From: Desulfocapsa sp050291935
Lineage (GTDB): Bacteria; Desulfobacterota; Desulfobulbia; Desulfobulbales; Desulfocapsaceae
Reading direction: 5' to 3'
Assembly (NCBI GenBank): GCA_050291935.1
Contig: JBNKKR010000017.1
Coordinates: forward strand, 5,617 to 69,616
Length of the DNA: 64,000 bases
Shown piece after piece: positions 1 through 8,227 of the stretch. A program made the position numbers and the translations under genes. The stretch's first letter is position 1, and each line of letters starts with the position of its first letter. Under the pieces are notes generated by a model, which was not told the origin of the DNA, searched no databases, and worked only from the letters and a program-made list of their open reading frames with translations.

Positions 1-251
1 CCTATCTGCAAAACATAGGTAAACAACGCATCAACCGGCAATTCAACACCATCACCGCATCGATCACAATGAGTTGCTAGAGTTGTCTTGAGCCGACCCG
101 AGAGTATATACTTTTCCCTACTCCGTTGGACAACAGACAGTCCAACATCCACCACATCACTCACGGAGAAATCATAGGTCGATGTCCCCTTTAGTGTCTC
201 CCATGAATAGTGTTTCCAGCAAGTGTCAATTTCAGAGAGTAACGTTTTCAC
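1..251 (-). CDS. DUF177/YceD family protein (N-terminal part, truncated by window edge)
   Basis: Translating the minus strand from a GTG at 251 gives 83 open codons to the left edge. The segment has the pattern of the DUF177 (YceD, 23S rRNA accumulation) family: a hydrophobic beta-rich stretch, then S-G-R-L, then a C-x-x-C pair in T-H-C-D-R-C at about residues 65-68, followed by a second beta segment. In bacteria this gene normally precedes rpmF, plsX and fabH; those would lie beyond the left edge (not visible). The start is uncertain: no clear Shine-Dalgarno sequence is seen, and an in-frame TTG lies further upstream. Identification rests on pattern recognition from half a protein. Confidence 0.55.
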   Translation of the reverse strand, partial: MKTLLSEIDTCWKHYSWETLKGTSTYDFSVSDVVDVGLSVVQRSREKYILSGRLKTTLATHCDRCGDGVELPVDALFTYVLQI

Positions 252-368
252 ACATCTGTATTGGCAGAGATCATCGAACAAAAGAGGGAAATCTACTCAA
301 TTTCGATCAATATGGCTAGAAAAAAATTTCGGAAAAAAAGAAGTCAATCAGAAATGAACAATATACCC

Positions 369-989
369 TTAAGAACTCCCGGCTTTGGCAAAGTTGGCAT
401 TCTTCTCTTCGAGAACTTTTACCAAACCTGCAAAACTATCACGACGCAAAATAGATTCAAACTGTGCCTTATAATTTCGGAGTAATCGGACACCTTCAAT
501 TTTTATATCATACACCTTCCAACCTTCATCATTGCGCAGCATGATATAACTTACCGGCAACGTAATGCCTTTATTTTCCACCAAGGTGTCAACCATGGCC
601 TTTTTACCTTTAATTTTTTCTTCTGTATATTTAGTTACTTGATTTTCATACCCTTCAAGTTTTCCAATATATGCATTTTCAAGAAGCTTGGTAAAAAGCG
701 TTACGAATTTGTTTTGTTGTTTCTCGTTTAACGTTGCATAGGTATTGCCCAATACAAGCTTTGACATGGTTATAAAATCAAACCCCTGGGCGGCCACTTC
801 CATTACTTTTTCCCTTCGAATTGCTCGATTGTCAGAACCGGAATAGTCTGGATTTTGCAAGATAGCCATTATGCCTTCAAGGGTTGGTTTCAGATCTTCT
901 GTGGGGCTAGCTGCCAAAAGAGGTGTTACAAATACAAAACTAAGGATAATTGCACAAATAAAACTCTTGCCTGCAATGGGATTCTTCAT
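369..989 (-). CDS. mlaC: MlaC-family periplasmic phospholipid-binding protein
   Basis: Periplasmic carrier of the Mla retrograde phospholipid pathway; family members shuttle lipid between outer-membrane MlaA and the inner-membrane MlaFEDB complex. The 206-residue product starts at the ATG at 989, because the residues from there form a typical signal peptide (Lys-rich n-region, hydrophobic core to about residue 25, Ala-Ala-Ser cleavage region). The mature part is the Ttg2D/MlaC fold with the family pattern of an N-terminal helix pair and a late strand reading V-Y-D-I-K-I-E-G-V. It begins about 10 bp after the mlaA stop, so the two are co-transcribed. MlaF, MlaE and MlaD are not in the window. 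Confidence 0.88.
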   Translation of the reverse strand: MKNPIAGKSFICAIILSFVFVTPLLAASPTEDLKPTLEGIMAILQNPDYSGSDNRAIRREKVMEVAAQGFDFITMSKLVLGNTYATLNEKQQNKFVTLFTKLLENAYIGKLEGYENQVTKYTEEKIKGKKAMVDTLVENKGITLPVSYIMLRNDEGWKVYDIKIEGVRLLRNYKAQFESILRRDSFAGLVKVLEEKNANFAKAGSS

Positions 990-999
990 AATTTTCACT

Positions 1000-1842
1000 C
1001 TATAATTCGTTTTCAGTAGACCTATCGTTATCCATACCGCCGACTTTACTTCTTCTATAATCAAAATACACTTGGCGCATGGAAATATAGGGATCAAGGG
1101 AATATTTTATTAATTCTTCATATATATCAGGGTGTAAAGATTGTACATTCAAGCGCTTACCAGCATACATTGATGAACTTACTACCGGATCATCGGTAAG
1201 ATACGTTAATGGATGGCTATATGTATCAACAGCAAAACCAACCGAATCACGAACGTTTGACGGTCCAATAATCGGCCAGCAAAGATACACTCCTTCTCCA
1301 ACTCCCCAAACGCCCAGAGTTTGGCCAAAATCAGCGGGCTGGGGATCAATTCCAAATTCCATGGAGGCCGGATCGCCAAAACCATACACACCAAGTGTTG
1401 AATTAATTGCAAATCTCGAAAAGACCTTCCATGATTTTGTAAATTCACCCTGCAATACATTATTAAAAAAACGTACAGGTGCACCAAGGTTATTTAAGAA
1501 ATTACCGATGCTGAGCCGTATATCGTAAGGGACCGCATTGGAATATACATTGCTCACAGGTTTTAATACCCAGTAATAGAACGTATCATTAAATTCAAAA
1601 AATACACGGTTCATCGGTTCAAGTGGATCAGGATAGCTACTTGAGTCATCGACCGTTGTATTAAAACCATCGAAATCATCCAGATCACTGCTCAATGGAG
1701 CTGCCTGAACATTTTCTGTTTGGGCAACAGCGTCGTTTTCCGCTTCTGACAAAACGCCCTTCTGCAAACTATTCCCAGCGCAGGCCGTTAAACCGAGCAG
1801 TAACATGCCATAGATAAAATAGTTAATCATAGATTGTGTCAT
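1000..1842 (-). CDS. mlaA: MlaA (VacJ) outer-membrane lipoprotein
   Basis: Outer-membrane lipoprotein that removes phospholipid from the outer leaflet and hands it to MlaC. The 280-residue product has a lipoprotein signal with lipobox L-T-A-C (Cys21), an acidic low-complexity linker at about 22-70, then the VacJ domain starting with D-P-L-E-P-M-N-R at about residue 72 and containing the family signature around the G-V-Y-G-F-G-D and D-F-G-Q-T-L-G-V-W-G stretches. A second ATG four codons downstream (1830) is possible. A strong sigma70-type promoter lies upstream at 1935-1963, and mlaC follows immediately. Confidence 0.93.
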   Translation of the reverse strand: MTQSMINYFIYGMLLLGLTACAGNSLQKGVLSEAENDAVAQTENVQAAPLSSDLDDFDGFNTTVDDSSSYPDPLEPMNRVFFEFNDTFYYWVLKPVSNVYSNAVPYDIRLSIGNFLNNLGAPVRFFNNVLQGEFTKSWKVFSRFAINSTLGVYGFGDPASMEFGIDPQPADFGQTLGVWGVGEGVYLCWPIIGPSNVRDSVGFAVDTYSHPLTYLTDDPVVSSSMYAGKRLNVQSLHPDIYEELIKYSLDPYISMRQVYFDYRRSKVGGMDNDRSTENEL

Positions 1843-1934
1843 AGGATATCTTAAAAAACACCAAATAAGATGTATTTATTGATGAAAATAAAGGACCTAA
1901 AATGGCCAAAATTTCAGCAACTCACTAGCTGTGT

Positions 1935-1963
1935 ATAATAAAATCAGAAAATTCAATTGTCAA
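1935..1963 (-). promoter_or_regulatory. sigma70-type promoter for mlaA-mlaC
   Basis: Read on the minus strand: -35 TTGACA (1958-1963), a 17-bp spacer, and -10 TATTAT (1935-1940), which is 11 of 12 consensus bases. The predicted start of transcription is near 1928, leaving a leader of about 85 nt before the mlaA ATG at 1842. Confidence 0.7.
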
Positions 1964-2059
1964 TGTTTGAGAGTGGTTTCAGTTACATCAAGCCAAAGGG
2001 AATGTGAAACAACAGTGCAAATCCAACGCCTTGGAATAAGATGTTTTTTACAAAAATTG

Positions 2060-3103
2060 TTATTTTTCTCGCGGGTCAAAGGCCTCTCGCAATCCTTCCC
2101 CGATAAAAATCAGTAAAATAAGGGTACCAACCAATACTGTAAATGTGGAAAGGGAAAGCCACCAGGCGCTAATATTAGCCTTTCCCTGCGCTAAAAGCTC
2201 TCCAAGCGATGGAGTGGAAGGAGGCACCCCGAGTCCTAAAAAGTCAAGACTTGTCAAGGCAAGGATAGAAGAAGACATACGAAATGGCAAAAAAGTAATT
2301 ACCGGGGTCATTCCATTGGGAAGTAAATGCCGGTACATGATGGTTGCATTGGAGACACCCAACGCCTTAGCGGCTTTTACATATTCCATATTTCTCCCTT
2401 TTAAAAATTCCGCACGAACATAATCGGAAAGCCCCATCCAACTAAAGAGAGAAAGAAGAACCAATAGAAGTAATGCGCTTGGTTTAAAAATAGATGCAAA
2501 AATGATCAATAAGTACAACTCGGGCATGGCACCCCAAATCTCAATAAACCGTTGAAAAAAAAGATCAACTTTCCCGCCAAAATAGCCTTGAATAGCTCCG
2601 CTTAGGATACCAATGGCAGTGCCCACTGCCGTCAGGGCAAATCCAAAAAGCACACTGAGCCTGAATCCATAGAGAAGACGGGCAAAAACATCTCGGCCTC
2701 GATCATCCGTACCTAAAATATTATCCTTGGTTGGTGGAGAAGGTAATGGCCCATCAATGTCAAAATTTATTGAGCTGTAACTGTGTCTGTTAAAAGGAAA
2801 ATATACTTTATTTTTCCCGTTATTCATGCGTTCCAGCATATAGGGATCAAGATAATCTGTCTCAGTCTCAAAATCTCCTCCAAAGGTGGTTTCAGGATAT
2901 TCGACAAACAAAGGAAAATAAAGCTCACCTTCATATAGCACCAGAAGAGGGATATCATTTGACAGAAGTTCTGCAAACAGAGAAAAGACAAACAGCAAGG
3001 CAAAGCAGATAAGACTATACAAGCCACGCCTGTTTCGACAAAATTTTCTCCAGCGCTTTTTTGCAGGAGAACTCTGTTCTGTTTTATACTTTTGCGCTGT
3101 CAA
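2060..3103 (-). CDS. yejE: YejE-type peptide ABC transporter permease
   Basis: Inner-membrane permease of the DppC/YejE class, importing oligopeptides or microcin-C-like peptides. The 347-residue product closely follows enterobacterial YejE: a basic N-terminus, first membrane helix, a long periplasmic loop with an F-G-G-D and S-I-N-F-D region, P-P-T-x-D-N-x-L-G-T-D-D-x-G-R-D, then five helices and the EAA loop (A-A-K-A-L-G-V). I place the start at a TTG (3101-3103) because GAGG sits 7 nt upstream; another in-frame TTG exists at 3127. It overlaps the end of yejB by 20 bp, implying translational coupling. The partner ATPase (YejF) and binding protein (YejA) are not next to it. Confidence 0.9.
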   Translation of the reverse strand: MTAQKYKTEQSSPAKKRWRKFCRNRRGLYSLICFALLFVFSLFAELLSNDIPLLVLYEGELYFPLFVEYPETTFGGDFETETDYLDPYMLERMNNGKNKVYFPFNRHSYSSINFDIDGPLPSPPTKDNILGTDDRGRDVFARLLYGFRLSVLFGFALTAVGTAIGILSGAIQGYFGGKVDLFFQRFIEIWGAMPELYLLIIFASIFKPSALLLLVLLSLFSWMGLSDYVRAEFLKGRNMEYVKAAKALGVSNATIMYRHLLPNGMTPVITFLPFRMSSSILALTSLDFLGLGVPPSTPSLGELLAQGKANISAWWLSLSTFTVLVGTLILLIFIGEGLREAFDPREK

Positions 3104-4133
3104 AACTAATCCTCGGATCAACCACAACGTAACTCAAATCTGAGAGCAAACGAGAAATAAGACCAATTATGGTAAAAAAATAAAGTGTGCCTAGAACAAC
3201 CGGATAATCGCGATTCAATACCGATTGATAGGCAAGTAACCCCATACCATCCAAAGAAAAAATTGTTTCAATAAGTAAACTACCGGTGAAGAAAGAGGCA
3301 ATAAAATATCCTGGAAATCCGGTAATAATGGGAATAATCCCATTTCTAAAAACATGCTTATATAAAACCTGTTTTTCGCCAAGCCCTTTTGCCCTTGCGG
3401 TAAGGACATACTGTTTATGGATCTCTTCCAAAAAAGAGTTTTTGGTGAGCATGGTCATTACTGCAAGACTCCCAACAGCACCGGAAACGATGGGCAACAC
3501 CATATGCCATAAGTAGTCAAGGATTCGTTCAATCGTTCCCATTTCCGCCCAACCATCGGAAACGATCCCCCGCAAAGGAAAGATAGACCAGAATGAGCCT
3601 CCTCCAAAAAGAACAATAAGGACGATGGCAAGGACAAAACCTGGTATTGCGTACCCAATAAGGATTGCAGCCGTGCTAATAATATCAAAACGAGAGCCGT
3701 TTCGAATAGCTTTTTTAATGCCCAATGGAATGCACACTCCATATACGATCATAAAACTCCACAAGCCAAGCGACATGGATACGGGTAGCCGTGAAATGAC
3801 TAAATTCACAACGGATTGATGATAGTAGTAAGAAGAACCAAAATCAAAGACCAGATAGTTTTTCATCATGGTCACAAAACGTTCCACTGGTGGTTTATCA
3901 AAACCATACATCTTTTTAAGCTTTTCAACTCGCTCACTATCAAGTCCTGAGGCCCCGCGATACATTGATGTGCTGGCAGCGACTTCACCCTTTTCGCTAA
4001 ACCCTTTTACCTCTGATAAAAGTTTTTCAACGGGACCACCCGGAACAAACTGCGTAATAACAAAGGTAAAAAACATGACCCCAAATAAGGTTGGGATCAT
4101 CAGAGCAATACGCTTTACGATATAAATAAGCAA
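3084..4133 (-). CDS. yejB: YejB-type peptide ABC transporter permease
   Basis: First permease of a YejBE pair in the DppB family. The 349-residue product begins with the family's M-x-x-Y-I-x-K-R-I-x-L-M-I-P-T-L-x-G-V helix, has the Q-F-V-P-G-G-P-V-E motif, a long insert at 40-75, six predicted membrane helices and the EAA loop (A-R-A-K-G-L-G) followed by a conserved R-N-x-I-I-P-I-I-T. The start is a TTG at 4131-4133 with AGAGG 5 nt upstream. Transcribed ahead of yejE with overlapping ends. No binding protein or ATPase gene is seen on either side, so these must be supplied from elsewhere. Confidence 0.9.
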   Translation of the reverse strand: MLIYIVKRIALMIPTLFGVMFFTFVITQFVPGGPVEKLLSEVKGFSEKGEVAASTSMYRGASGLDSERVEKLKKMYGFDKPPVERFVTMMKNYLVFDFGSSYYYHQSVVNLVISRLPVSMSLGLWSFMIVYGVCIPLGIKKAIRNGSRFDIISTAAILIGYAIPGFVLAIVLIVLFGGGSFWSIFPLRGIVSDGWAEMGTIERILDYLWHMVLPIVSGAVGSLAVMTMLTKNSFLEEIHKQYVLTARAKGLGEKQVLYKHVFRNGIIPIITGFPGYFIASFFTGSLLIETIFSLDGMGLLAYQSVLNRDYPVVLGTLYFFTIIGLISRLLSDLSYVVVDPRISFDSAKV

Positions 4134-4324
4134 CGCTACCTCTTTCTTTTGTATCTTATAAGCTATTTCGTAACAATCGGATCTAAGCTTAGCCTTTTTT
4201 AAACTTTAATACCACTTCCCAGTTTTTTGCTAACATACAATTGTTTTTTATCCTTGTCTTTTTATTGTCAATATGGCTTGTTACTGGATGAAGAGTATGA
4301 AACATATTTATTACTGAGCAATAG

Positions 4325-5413
4325 ATGGAAACAATGATAACTACGACAAAAGATCTCCACGCGCTACTAAAGCGGGCACATGACACCGACGCTGTCGCCT
4401 TGGATACTGAATTTATTTGGGAACGTACCTATCACCCTCGTCTTGGATTAATCCAACTCGCATTATCCGATGAAGAGTGTTTTATTATTGATCCCATTGC
4501 AATTAAAGACCTCTCACCCTTAGGAGAGTTGCTGGCCAACCCGGAAGTTGTCAAAATCTTCCATGATGCCCCTCAAGATCTTGCCATTTTAAAAACTGCA
4601 ACCGGATATACACCCAAAAATATTTTTGACAGCCGTTTAGCTGCAGGATTTGCATCCCTTGGCTCTACCCTCTCTTTAACAGCACTGGTTGAACGACTAC
4701 TTGATATCAAACTCTCAAAATCTGAAACTAGAACCAACTGGTTGAAGCGGCCACTGGCCCCCGAACAGATTGCATATGCCCTTGATGATGTCCGGTATCT
4801 TCGAGCCGTTCGGGTTTTATTGCTTGCTAGAATTTTACCGGAAACCAGCAATTGGTTAAAAGAAGAACTTGAGCTTTTAGATGATCCCCAAAGCTATTCT
4901 GCCATTTCCGACAATCAACGATACACCAGAATACGAGGAGTGGGGAAGCTCGACAGAAGTTCCCTTGCAATATTACAAAAACTTACCTGCTGGCGCGAGA
5001 GTGAAGCCAGGAAAAAAAATAAACCACGAGGTCATATTATTAAGGACGCTGTTTTGCTTAACATTGCAAAAGATGCTTTAAGTGAACCGGCAGAAATTAG
5101 TGCCTGCAAAGGGATCTCGCACAGATCGGTACAGCAATACGGTGAAAAAGTAGCCCAACTTGTAGCAGCTTGTAAAAATCGGGAAGAGGTGGAGTTCCCT
5201 CCCCTGATTGAGAGCTACCGGCTTGGCAAAAATGAGAAAAAACAGTTAAGCAGTCTTCAGGAATATATAACCCTCAAAAGCGATATCTGCGGCATTGATC
5301 CTATTCTTCTCGGTAATAAAAAAGAACTTGTCCGCTATATCCGTAACACATCGGCACCTTGCAGGCAAACTGAGGGATGGCGCCAAAAATTTCTTGCTGA
5401 AATTGGAGAGTAA
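4325..5413 (+). CDS. rnd: Ribonuclease D (DEDDy 3'-5' exoribonuclease)
   Basis: Trims the 3' ends of tRNA and other stable RNA precursors. The 362-residue product has the DEDDy exonuclease domain at about 1-190: Exo I A-L-D-T-E-F (Asp27/Glu29), Exo II around F-H-D-A-P-Q-D, and Exo III Y-A-L-D-D-V-R-Y-L with the catalytic Tyr. An HRDC-type nucleic-acid-binding domain follows at about 205-290. An ATG three codons downstream (4334) is an alternative start, with GGA 5 nt in front. Divergent from yejB and convergent with the U32 gene. Confidence 0.93.
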   Translation: METMITTTKDLHALLKRAHDTDAVALDTEFIWERTYHPRLGLIQLALSDEECFIIDPIAIKDLSPLGELLANPEVVKIFHDAPQDLAILKTATGYTPKNIFDSRLAAGFASLGSTLSLTALVERLLDIKLSKSETRTNWLKRPLAPEQIAYALDDVRYLRAVRVLLLARILPETSNWLKEELELLDDPQSYSAISDNQRYTRIRGVGKLDRSSLAILQKLTCWRESEARKKNKPRGHIIKDAVLLNIAKDALSEPAEISACKGISHRSVQQYGEKVAQLVAACKNREEVEFPPLIESYRLGKNEKKQLSSLQEYITLKSDICGIDPILLGNKKELVRYIRNTSAPCRQTEGWRQKFLAEIGE

Positions 5414-5414
5414 C

Positions 5415-5445
5415 AACAGATAGGGGATAAGCCCCCCTTTCTGTT
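5415..5445. terminator. Hairpin between convergent rnd and U32 genes
   Basis: Inverted repeat: left arm AACAGATAGGGG, short loop, right arm reading back as AACAG and GGGG with one mismatch. It lies directly between two convergent stop codons (5413 and 5453), where a bidirectional terminator is expected. There is no long T-run on either strand, so it may be a weak or Rho-assisted terminator. Confidence 0.45.
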
Positions 5446-5452
5446 CTTACTC

Positions 5453-7843
5453 CTATTGCAGCCCCCTCTTAAAATTAAAGGGTGTGGTACAAGGAAGCGC
5501 ACGATCTTCAAAAAAAGCCTGTAGAATTTCCTGCCCCTGAACACTGCATACCCCCTTCCCTCTAAGATCAACAACAAAATGTAAATAACCAATAGTTCTA
5601 AGTATTTCTATTTGTCCCAATAGCGAAAATGGTTTTGCAGCCTGAGTTATGGAAAGTCCTTTACTATGAGTAACAAATAATGATTCGTCTTTTTCATTTG
5701 TTAACGTAAATTGATCCATGGAAAGATTTGGTTTGATGCGTGAAGTAAAGAGGTCCACCGGTGAATAGACAGTGATCAAACAATCATCGCTGTTTGCAGC
5801 AAGCAACAATTTTTGCATATTCAATGCATCATCCTCAATGGAAAAAAACCATTTGTCAATACCATACCCAGCACCCACCTGCATGGCCCTGCTGTTTAAC
5901 GTGTACAGCCACGTTCCAGCATAAATCTTGCAATCTTTTCGTTTTGTAAAAAGTTGCAGATGGCTGATATTATTAATGCGAAATGCAAGATAACCGTCAG
6001 CAATGGCCCTGTTCACATTTTTGTGTAGCGTTCCCCAATCATTGTTGAAAACTATTGAGGGTAAATCCCAAATTATTTTTTTTAATGGAATTTTCTTTTT
6101 TTTCACCAACGAATACAGATCACTCTTTAGACTGACAATAAAAGTATCGATACCGTATTCATTGTCATTGCAAAAATCTTGTACCATATCAGTAACAACA
6201 AAAAGTTTTCCCTGATCATTTTTGCCCACATCTTTTACACTCTCGTTATCAATCAGCCGCACAATCCCACTGATACAACTATCCCTTTCTCTCTTTAGCC
6301 ATTCCGAAAATCCCTGATAAAAACTAGCATAAAAATCACGACGAATGGCTTTGAGCCGGCTGGGTTTAATGACCACAGGGGGCAGATCATAAACATTTAG
6401 GGAGTATAATTTCAGTCTGGAATTACCGGTGCTAACAAACACTTTTTTCAGTATTTCTTCATTGAGAGGATTTTTGTCAGCGAGCACGGTTTCAATATCA
6501 TAAATTTTTTCAAGAGAATAATTCTTCGCCCTTGCCGAAATTGTAAATGTATTGCCAGTACAAGTAATCTCCATTCTCACTTGATGGGCAATAACAGGGG
6601 CAGCATCAAGCTGTCTACGACACGCTTCAAGGCTTTTACTAAATAATTTCCCAGTACTTAGTTTAAACACAAGATCTTTTGGTCGCACTTTACTTTCTGG
6701 AGGCAACCTGACACTTATCAACTCCCCCCTGTTTCCACGTTTAACAGCGCGTTTATTTACCTTCAATGCAGTGACAGTGAAGCCATAACCGGCACGATCA
6801 TTTCCTGGTTGTACCCGCAACCGGTCACCAACATAGACGGGACTTGTGGGAGTGAAAAAAGCCCAACCCTTTTCAACACGCTGTATTGTTGCAATGGTTT
6901 TACCCAGTCCGCCTTTTTGCTGCTCTAAGACAAGTTTTCTATTGCTGGTACCATGCAAAAAGCCATGACTGCTACTCCTTCCCATCGCCTCCTGCAATGC
7001 TTCATGAGCATTTTTTAAAGTATCACCTTGCAGCGTTGGATATGCATCAAGTACCATCCGGTACCCTTTTACCACTGATGCAACGTATTCAGCACTTTTC
7101 ATCCTCCCTTCTATTTTAAAACTTGTCACACCAGCCTCAATAAGCTGGGGAAGAGAATCAATGGCTGAAAAATCGCTGGTGGAAAAATAAAACCCATTTC
7201 GCTGCCCATAATGATATTTTCTTCTACAAGGTTGCATACATCTCCCCCTGTTTCCACTACATCCGTTTAGATAAGAGGAGAATAGACAGTGTCCTGAAAT
7301 GGAATAGCACATGGCACCATGGACAAAATGTTCGAGAGCAATGCTACACGCCTTAGATATGGCAGCAATTTCATGAATAGTTAGCTCCCTTGCCAAAACC
7401 ACCCGTTTAAATCCCATCCTTTCGAGCATCTGCGCGCCGGCAATATTATGGCATACCAGTTGGGTGGATCCATGGATTGGTATTGTGGGGAAAAAATCTT
7501 TAAGCAATGAGTAGAGCCCAAGATCCTGGATAATAACCCCATCAACCTCAAAAGAGGCAAGGGCTTCTAAAATTTCGACCAATGGAGGAAGATCCATCTC
7601 CTGAAAAAGGGTATTGAGGGGCACATACACTTTTACATTGCGAATCCTTGCAAAACCGATCAATCGTTCCAGCTCATGGATGCTAACGTTTTTTGCTTTG
7701 GCCCTTGCCGAAAATTGTTGTAGTCCGCAAAAGACAGCGTCCGCCCCACTTTCAACAGCTGCAAAAAAGGATTCGATTGACCCGGCTGGAGCCAATAACT
7801 CGAGTTTTTTCTGTTCTACTTTTTCCATATTTGGTGGCGGCAA
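5453..7843 (-). CDS. U32 peptidase family protein (RlhA/YhbU-like RNA-hydroxylation type)
   Basis: A 796-residue U32 family protein. The N-terminal catalytic half (about 12-330) shows E-L-L-A-P-A-G-S, the A-D-A-V-F-C-G-L motif, H-G-S-T-Q and the U32 Cys region C-S-G-N-R-G-R-C-x-Q-P-C-R-R-K-Y at about 195-210, followed by F-K-I-E-G-R-M-K. The C-terminal half matches the DUF3656-type extension of the long U32 proteins, which includes E. coli RlhA (5-hydroxycytidine formation in 23S rRNA). RlhA-like RNA hydroxylation is more likely than proteolysis, but a protease role cannot be excluded. The start is a TTG at 7843 with GAGGAG 10 nt upstream; an ATG at 7828 is the alternative. Confidence 0.8.
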   Translation of the reverse strand: MPPPNMEKVEQKKLELLAPAGSIESFFAAVESGADAVFCGLQQFSARAKAKNVSIHELERLIGFARIRNVKVYVPLNTLFQEMDLPPLVEILEALASFEVDGVIIQDLGLYSLLKDFFPTIPIHGSTQLVCHNIAGAQMLERMGFKRVVLARELTIHEIAAISKACSIALEHFVHGAMCYSISGHCLFSSYLNGCSGNRGRCMQPCRRKYHYGQRNGFYFSTSDFSAIDSLPQLIEAGVTSFKIEGRMKSAEYVASVVKGYRMVLDAYPTLQGDTLKNAHEALQEAMGRSSSHGFLHGTSNRKLVLEQQKGGLGKTIATIQRVEKGWAFFTPTSPVYVGDRLRVQPGNDRAGYGFTVTALKVNKRAVKRGNRGELISVRLPPESKVRPKDLVFKLSTGKLFSKSLEACRRQLDAAPVIAHQVRMEITCTGNTFTISARAKNYSLEKIYDIETVLADKNPLNEEILKKVFVSTGNSRLKLYSLNVYDLPPVVIKPSRLKAIRRDFYASFYQGFSEWLKRERDSCISGIVRLIDNESVKDVGKNDQGKLFVVTDMVQDFCNDNEYGIDTFIVSLKSDLYSLVKKKKIPLKKIIWDLPSIVFNNDWGTLHKNVNRAIADGYLAFRINNISHLQLFTKRKDCKIYAGTWLYTLNSRAMQVGAGYGIDKWFFSIEDDALNMQKLLLAANSDDCLITVYSPVDLFTSRIKPNLSMDQFTLTNEKDESLFVTHSKGLSITQAAKPFSLLGQIEILRTIGYLHFVVDLRGKGVCSVQGQEILQAFFEDRALPCTTPFNFKRGLQ

Positions 7844-7887
7844 TCCGTGCGTTCTCCTCAGGCTTTTACTGTAGTCAACTGAGCATA

Positions 7888-7916
7888 ATTCAAATGGTAA
7901 GATGGCAAGTTGTCAA
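7888..7916 (-). promoter_or_regulatory. Possible sigma70 promoter of the U32 gene
   Basis: On the minus strand: TTGACA (7911-7916), 17 bp, TTGAAT (7888-7893). The -35 is perfect and the -10 matches 4 of 6. It lies 45 bp before the start codon at 7843. Confidence 0.35.
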
Positions 7917-8013
7917 GCGTGGAAAAAAAATTACTCACCTAATTTTTTGTCCACCATCCGTCCTGACAACTAGTACACCTTCATCACTCTTTTTCCCGAA
8001 AAAAAAGATAAAA

Positions 8014-8029
8014 TGGAAGTTTTTTTGCA
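8014..8029 (+). promoter_or_regulatory. Possible sigma54 promoter for the octaheme cytochrome
   Basis: The 16-mer TGGAAGTTTTTTTGCA keeps the invariant GG and GC of the -24/-12 consensus at the exact spacing and has the downstream TTGCA. The inner CACG part of the -24 box is not kept. It lies about 200 nt before the cytochrome ATG, which would leave a long leader. The rest of the 7844-8227 gap shows no gene. Confidence 0.35.
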
Positions 8030-8227
8030 CCTATTTAGGTCTTCGAAATCAAACATAAACAAAAATAATTCAACTCAATCACTTGAATTCACTTGCATTT
8101 CACTTTTCAACTGTTAGCTTTAGCGGTTAGAAAAAGTATGAATTTGAGATTTATGACTTCAATCATAACAAGCATGCTTTTTGTCATTTTTATTTTTTTT
8201 TTATTATTTCATCAGGGAGGAAAAGCA

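Noticed and set aside
261..485. 74-codon plus-strand open frame at the left end
   Set aside because: It runs antisense into the end of mlaC, lacks a ribosome-binding site and has no family-like pattern.
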